From an uncultured Lachnospiraceae bacterium (GTDB taxonomy: Bacteria > Bacillota > Clostridia > Lachnospirales > Lachnospiraceae), in the NCBI GenBank assembly GCA_934359535.1, contig CAKRLN010000022.1, positions 1 to 15,889 of the forward strand: a stretch of DNA of 15,889 nt, written 5' to 3'. The notes under the pieces were generated by a model. That model had not been told where the DNA came from. It searched no databases and worked only from the letters and a program-made list of their open reading frames with translations. Below are positions 13,701-15,889 of this stretch, piece after piece (position 1 is the stretch's first letter; each line of letters begins with the position of its first letter). Made by a program: the position numbers and the translations under genes.

Positions 13701-13859
13701 CTGAACATTCCCCGCACTGCTTACCGTTACTGCCTCACTGCTTTTTCCAAAAAATCCAACTGCCTGTGTCTTTTTTGTCTGCTCTGGCAGATAAGCTGCT
13801 ATACCATGATTTTCGGGATTTTTTGTATTTGTCATAATCTGATCAATATCAATTGTCAT
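10740..13859 (-). CDS. Large repeat protein, probable flagellar-regulon component with FliK-like C-terminus
   Basis: 1039 residues, acidic, rich in Gln, Glu and Met, with no signal peptide or membrane segment. I believe it belongs to a large uncharacterised Lachnospiraceae family (DUF6240-like; from memory, not searched). The N-terminus (1-85) looks disordered. From about 190 to 808 a short motif of the type (L/I)P(L/A)TxxN(L/I) plus a helix recurs about eight times (see repeat entry). The C-terminal part (about 905-1000; VSLKIVRGTDEQGYVDILF, LMGKVAASFHAKENGISGM, then a helix and LDVSVAYVDQVDF) follows the strand-strand-helix-strand pattern of the FliK hook-length-control domain. A sigma-28-type promoter precedes it. 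A role in hook or filament assembly is my inference. The start is ATG 13859, AGGATGG 8 bases upstream. It ends 8 bases from the convergent cwlD gene. Confidence 0.7.
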   Translation of the reverse strand: MTIDIDQIMTNTKNPENHGIAAYLPEQTKKTQAVGFFGKSSEAVTVSSAGNVQMEAPTYGKPESETKTAAQQLEGAMEKSPNQHKNQMVILSQTLSAEDYKELEKEGFSFGETDSHTIITVTDKIKAVLAKAGVDVSAYGDTMDEDELQEITGSVVQARQIAQKLKESDLPDRETQIQEIAQAYNKASSIVPLDEDTIAYMIRNEKAPTIDNLYKAQYSSDCTGMVSFQDADLRYQDMEEQIAQIIDRSGMEVNNETIQQGKWMIANNLPLTAENLTYYNALTGLSEQLIQLPEDESAGWILDAEVTAVAEGKEPGQAYLVSGYSLLEQAKDAKRIIDEANDSDLYFCEQNNLPLTIENLAYAKERVTTAQSKENTTIAETSGDIASITARRQLEETRLMMTTQANYALLKKGISINTQNLEQLVDELKAQEMEYYTKLLGESPIENVNGKAQMIAESSNMIESLKMRPAYVLSMDNIQSPTIRSLDAAGSALQRLMQNAGEAYETLWTSPRADLGDSIQKAFQNVDAILEELGMNKTQANERAVRILAYNQTEITVENIHMIRNADETVQRTFANMTPAVTLEMIRRDQNPLDMGLEELNLAADQIKLDLGYDDNERFSKYLWKLEKKHEISEEERTSYIGIYRLMNQVDETDGAVIGALIGQGADLSMRNLLSAVRTYRKGDMDYAVDDDFEGVTVKSKGITIDMQIEAAYQRNCVKDVMETLSPVTLASKELEGWEDMTPDQMKEALARAAQMPEEKQADAQYSKEMLAQYDEVLNTPEQIYELLEQYEIPATMSNILAYERMTMDQNGMFQKLFANTKDNQKEEIRAIRDQVLENFADALENPKELADAQEALAKTAENVMKTMIVENDHISSVDLKELRLLNKQFALCAKKAKQESYMIPMQTGDSVTGVSLKIVRGTDEQGYVDILFRGELMGKVAASFHAKENGISGMIATDDKNTRALIADHIGMFAEAVNEDGNEPLDVSVAYVDQVDFMNYEKVTGEGEETSPVQTKRLYHIAEAFLKTMQELISDEPL
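10861..11147 (-). other. FliK-like C-terminal domain within the 1039-residue protein
   Basis: Residues about 905-1000. The order of elements (a strand with alternating hydrophobics, a GKVAASF strand, an acidic turn followed by the helix TRALIADHIGMFAEAVNE, and a final strand LDVSVAYVD) resembles the Flg_hook domain of FliK. Sequence identity to any particular FliK is not evident to me; this is a pattern-level call. Confidence 0.4.
11436..13292 (-). repeat. Degenerate protein-level repeats in the 1039-residue protein
   Basis: Recurring units seen by eye: VPLDEDTIAYMI (191-202), KAPTIDNLYKA (206-216), NNLPLTAENLTYY (267-279), NNLPLTIENLAYA (351-363), KGISINTQNLEQL (412-424), NQTEITVENIHMI (551-563), GADLSMRNLLSAV (665-677) and YEIPATMSNILAY (791-803). 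The core is a hydrophobic residue, often Pro, a beta-branched or Ser residue, then xxNL/NI and a helix. Spacing is irregular (about 15 to 140 residues), so these look like diverged, possibly helical-bundle units. Confidence 0.55.
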
Positions 13860-13898
13860 GTGTTTTCCATCCTGAACTTTTCTACTATTCTTCTTTAT

Positions 13899-13925
13899 AT
13901 ATCGGAAGTTTCGTATTATTCATTA
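13899..13925 (-). promoter_or_regulatory. Sigma-28-type promoter of the 1039-residue gene
   Basis: On the minus strand: TAAT (13922-13925), 16 bases, then a perfect CCGATAT (13899-13905) followed by ATAAAG, 39 bases before the ATG. Spacing and downstream bases parallel the flagellin promoter at 4375-4401. Confidence 0.72.
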
Positions 13926-13952
13926 ATATTTGCGTTTTCGCCCGCAAAAACA

Positions 13953-14004
13953 AAAAACATGAATTACAGGTTAGAAACTATCTCTACCTGTAATCCATGT
14001 TTTT
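13953..14004 (-). terminator. Intrinsic terminator after glgB, symmetric
   Basis: Arms at 13953-13971 and 13986-14004 are complementary over 19 positions with one mismatch (core ATTACAGGT/ACCTGTAAT, outer AAAAACATG/CATGTTTTT). On the minus strand it ends in a T-rich tail directly after glgB. A second small stem, TTTGCG/CGCAAA, lies just beyond it (about 13929-13947). It separates glgB from the next gene on the same strand, which has its own promoter. Confidence 0.85.
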
Positions 14005-14022
14005 ATTTAGAAAAATATGGAT

Positions 14023-15889
14023 TTAATATTTAAATACTGCTACACCAAATCCCGGTAATGGATATGCAAAAGAGTATTCTCTTCCGTCACATTCTGATTT
14101 CACAGCTTTATAGGATATCTCTCTGTCAGAATCCGAGCCAAAAAATTCCGGATCTTCACTGTTCAGAATCAGCTTATAGGTCTTTTTCCTTGGCACTCCG
14201 ACACGGTAATCCGGTCGTTCCACCGGTGTAAAATTAATGACAAACAAAAGATTATTTTTCCCATCTTTGCTCTTTCGGATAAAACTGAAAATGCTCCGCT
14301 CTGCATCATTTGCATTAATCCATTCAAAACCATCCCAACTGCTGTCAAGCTCGTATAAACAGCGGTTTCTGCGGTAAATATGTAACAGTGCTTTCATCCA
14401 ACGGCTGATCTTTTCATGGTTTGGATTCTCAAGAAGATACCAATCAAGCTCCCTTGCCTCGCTCCATTCCTGTGCCTGTGCAAAATCCTGTCCCATAAAA
14501 AGAAGCTTCTTTCCCGGATGTCCCATCATAAATGCATATCCCGCCATCAGATTTCGGAACTTATCATCCTCAAGTCCCGGCATTTTATTTAACATGGAAC
14601 ATTTCAAATGAACAACTTCATCATGGGACAGCACAAGAATATATTTTTCACTTTCATTATAACTCATTGCAAAAGTCATTTTATAATGGTTATTTTTTCG
14701 GAAATATGGATCAAGCTTCATATAATCCAGGAAGTCATGCATCCAGCCCATGTTCCATTTGTAGCTGAAATTTAATCCATCCTCCTCAACTTTACCGGTA
14801 ACCTTTGGCCATGCTGTGGATTCCTCTGCAATCATAACTGCCCCCGGATTTCTTCCAAGGATCAATGTATTAATATGTTTGAAAAACTCGATTGCTTCTA
14901 AATTCTTATTATCACCATACTTATTCGGAACCCATTGTCCAGCTTCCTTACCATAATCAAGATAAAGCATGGATGCAACCGCATCAACACGAAGTCCATC
15001 AATATGATAATGCTCTATCCACATTAATGCGCTTCCGATAAGGAAATTTTTAACCTCGTTTTTGCCATAATCAAAAATCTTTGTTCCCCAGTCCGGATGT
15101 TCACCTTTTCTTGGATCGGCATATTCATACAGACATGTACCATCAAATTCTGCAAGTCCATGTACATCCTTCGGAAAATGTGCTGGAACCCAGTCTAAAA
15201 TCACACCAATTTTATTTTTATGACATTCATTTACAAAATATGCAAAATCATCTGGCGTTCCATACCGTGATGTCGGTGCATAGTATCCCGTAACCTGATA
15301 CCCCCAGGACCCATCAAATGGATATTCTGAAATACCCATAAGCTCGATATGCGTATATCCCATTTCCTTAACATACTCAATCAGATATTTGGCAAGATCC
15401 CGGTAACTGTAAAATCCTTCATCTCTTCCCGGATGTCTCTTCCAGGAACCCGGATGTACCTCATAAATAGCCATTGGCTGTGCATAAACATCAGAAAGAC
15501 CTGCTGCCTTTCTTTTTTCCATCCAGTCATGATCCGACCAGATAAAATTTTCGATGTCTGTAACTGCAGATGCTGTTCCAGGGCGAAGTTCTGCATAATT
15601 TGCATATGGATCTGCTTTATATAGCTTTTTACCATCCTTCGTAATAATCAGGTATTTATATAAGGATCCCTTCTTTACCTTCGGCACAAACAGCTCAAAA
15701 ATACCCATTGTTTCCGGCTCTACGCGCTCCATCTCATGAGACTGCTCATTCCATTCATTAAATTCCCCTATAACAAACACCTGTTCTGCATTTGGAGCCC
15801 ATACATCAAAGCAGACTCCCTGTGTCTTTTTTCTTGTCTGAAGATGAGCACCCAGCTTTTTATAAATGTCATAATGTGTGCCCTGTCCA
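14023..15889 (-). CDS. glgB: 1,4-alpha-glucan (glycogen) branching enzyme, N-terminus cut by the window edge
   Basis: 621 residues are visible; the frame stays open to base 15889 and about 15-30 N-terminal residues are missing. The GTG at 15780 is an internal Val codon, not the start: GTHYDIYKKLGAH and FDVWAPNAEQVFVIGEFNEW before and after it are the carbohydrate-binding module 48 region. The GH13 barrel follows: HPGSWKR and YTHIELM, DGLRVDAVASMLYLDYG with the nucleophile Asp (visible residue 302), AEESTAWP with the catalytic Glu (about 355), and SHDEVVH with the transition-state Asp (about 423). It transfers alpha-1,4 chains to alpha-1,6 branches during glycogen synthesis in the cytoplasm. 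After SHDEVVH the usual GKGSLL reads LKCSML. The C-terminal all-beta domain is complete. No other glycogen gene is visible. Confidence 0.93.
   Translation of the reverse strand, partial: GQGTHYDIYKKLGAHLQTRKKTQGVCFDVWAPNAEQVFVIGEFNEWNEQSHEMERVEPETMGIFELFVPKVKKGSLYKYLIITKDGKKLYKADPYANYAELRPGTASAVTDIENFIWSDHDWMEKRKAAGLSDVYAQPMAIYEVHPGSWKRHPGRDEGFYSYRDLAKYLIEYVKEMGYTHIELMGISEYPFDGSWGYQVTGYYAPTSRYGTPDDFAYFVNECHKNKIGVILDWVPAHFPKDVHGLAEFDGTCLYEYADPRKGEHPDWGTKIFDYGKNEVKNFLIGSALMWIEHYHIDGLRVDAVASMLYLDYGKEAGQWVPNKYGDNKNLEAIEFFKHINTLILGRNPGAVMIAEESTAWPKVTGKVEEDGLNFSYKWNMGWMHDFLDYMKLDPYFRKNNHYKMTFAMSYNESEKYILVLSHDEVVHLKCSMLNKMPGLEDDKFRNLMAGYAFMMGHPGKKLLFMGQDFAQAQEWSEARELDWYLLENPNHEKISRWMKALLHIYRRNRCLYELDSSWDGFEWINANDAERSIFSFIRKSKDGKNNLLFVINFTPVERPDYRVGVPRKKTYKLILNSEDPEFFGSDSDREISYKAVKSECDGREYSFAYPLPGFGVAVFKY

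Noticed and set aside
15778..15780. GTG 15780 as start of the branching enzyme
   Set aside because: Conserved CBM48 sequence continues upstream in frame to the window edge, so this is an internal Val codon.

Overview
The window looks like chromosomal DNA of a motile, spore-forming Lachnospiraceae-type Clostridium (Roseburia / Eubacterium rectale / Butyrivibrio neighbourhood). I infer this from the AT-rich composition, strong AGGAGG-type ribosome sites, the flagellin type, a MecA adaptor, BofA-like and CwlD-like sporulation proteins, and a very large uncharacterised flagellar-type protein of a kind I associate with this family. No tRNA, rRNA, insertion sequence or CRISPR array was found.

Layout. 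(1) 1-2058, minus strand: a tightly overlapping Flp/Tad pilus operon: prepilin peptidase, a CpaE-like protein without a P-loop, and the start of the CpaF ATPase. The CpaF frame changes at about base 121 into what reads as argininosuccinate lyase. This junction is either an assembly or cloning chimera at the window edge or a real in-frame fusion. (2) 2179-2746: a BofA-like membrane protein divergent from a YaaL/DUF2508-like protein. (3) 2725-4401, minus: flagellin and FliS in one operon behind a sigma-28-type promoter, ending in a terminator embedded in overlapping genes. (4) 4465-4795: a monocistronic DUF1858 protein with a near-ideal housekeeping promoter and a strong terminator. (5) 4794-5653, minus: MecA. 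(6) 5716-7917, plus: a three-gene unit of a Ser/Thr kinase fused to a degenerate MinD/CpaE-like domain, a second degenerate MinD/CpaE-like protein that has no ATG/GTG/TTG start and appears to begin at ATT, and a small unknown protein. (7) 7976-8082: a possible small structured RNA. (8) 8155-10731, plus: two cell-wall enzymes, a membrane-anchored SH3b-GH18 glycosidase and a CwlD-type amidase. (9) 10740-13925, minus: a 1039-residue protein with internal repeats, a FliK-like C-terminus and its own sigma-28-type promoter. (10) 14023-15889, minus: glycogen branching enzyme, missing its first residues at the window edge.

How it fits together. Two themes recur. One is surface appendages: Tad pilus genes on the left, flagellin/FliS, and the large protein tied to the flagellar regulon by its promoter. 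The other is a set of three MinD/CpaE-family proteins (one in the Tad operon, two in the kinase unit) that have all lost the P-loop lysine. The kinase unit is the best candidate for an undescribed system; the large repeat protein is the best candidate for an undescribed flagellar component.
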